Below the pieces are notes generated by a model. It did not search any database. It was not told the origin of the DNA and was given only the letters and a program-made list of their open reading frames with translations. Positions 16,605-16,662 of a DNA stretch of 16,662 nucleotides are shown in pieces; positions within the stretch are counted from its first letter, which is position 1; each line of letters begins with the position of its first letter. The translations under genes and the position numbers were made by a program. This stretch comes from JADJWR01 sp964509545 (GTDB lineage: Bacteria; Pseudomonadota; Gammaproteobacteria; Burkholderiales; Burkholderiaceae_F), in NCBI GenBank assembly GCA_964509545.1, contig CAZDXQ010000064.1, positions 1 through 16,662 of the forward strand. Direction: 5' to 3'.

Positions 16605-16662
16605 ATGGCTGATTCTATTTCTCTTTCAATAGATCAATAATAGTCATGTCTCAACCGATGGC
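16605..16662. other. AT-rich edge next to the pyruvate kinase remnant
   Basis: Bases 16611-16645 are strikingly AT-rich compared with the rest of the window and begin exactly where pyruvate kinase homology stops. They include short repeats such as AATAG and AATAATAG. They could be a promoter region for a gene outside the window or the scar of the event that truncated the gene. Confidence 0.35.

Noticed and set aside
16646..16662. Possible start (ATG) of a plus-strand gene at the window end
   Set aside because: Only five codons are visible and no ribosome binding site precedes it.

Overview
This 16.7 kb window comes from a GC-rich proteobacterial chromosome. The gene content, the urtABCDE-ureDABCEFG order and the GNAT gene between ureA and ureB suggest a betaproteobacterium (Burkholderiales or Rhodocyclales type). 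That placement is inference, because no rRNA or marker gene is present.

Layout. (1) 166-1005, plus strand: a lipoprotein of the SGNH-hydrolase type. (2) 13790-1256, minus strand: one long, almost gap-free block. In transcription order it holds the urea ABC importer urtA-urtB-urtC-urtD-urtE, ureD, a Cu/Zn-SOD-like lipoprotein gene, ureA, a GNAT acetyltransferase, ureB, ureC, ureE, ureF and ureG. (3) 13791-14125: a divergent regulatory region. (4) 14126-16057, plus strand: a 643-residue protein with a SEC-C zinc motif. (5) 16604 to about 16070, minus strand: a decayed pyruvate kinase gene beside an AT-rich stretch at the window edge.

How the genes work together. UrtA binds urea in the periplasm, UrtB and UrtC form the membrane channel, and UrtD and UrtE drive uptake with ATP. 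UreABC hydrolyses urea to ammonia and carbamate. UreD, UreF, UreG and UreE load nickel into the active site, whose ligands are all present in UreC. Upstream of urtA lies a near-perfect sigma-54 promoter and a 17-bp NtrC-type palindrome, with a weaker second copy 32 bp further away. This arrangement is expected for nitrogen-limitation control of the whole block.

Unusual points. The SOD-like protein has lost one copper ligand and the active-site arginine but keeps the full zinc site. UreB carries a 27-residue Lys/Ala-rich tail. Many gene pairs are coupled by ATGA overlaps or gaps of at most 16 nt, whereas four of the longer gaps (urtA/urtB, urtB/urtC, ureC/ureE, ureF/ureG) each hold palindromic repeat elements. 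Apart from the SOD/GNAT insertions and these repeats, the urea system is of standard type. I found no CRISPR array, tRNA, rRNA, prophage or intact insertion sequence.
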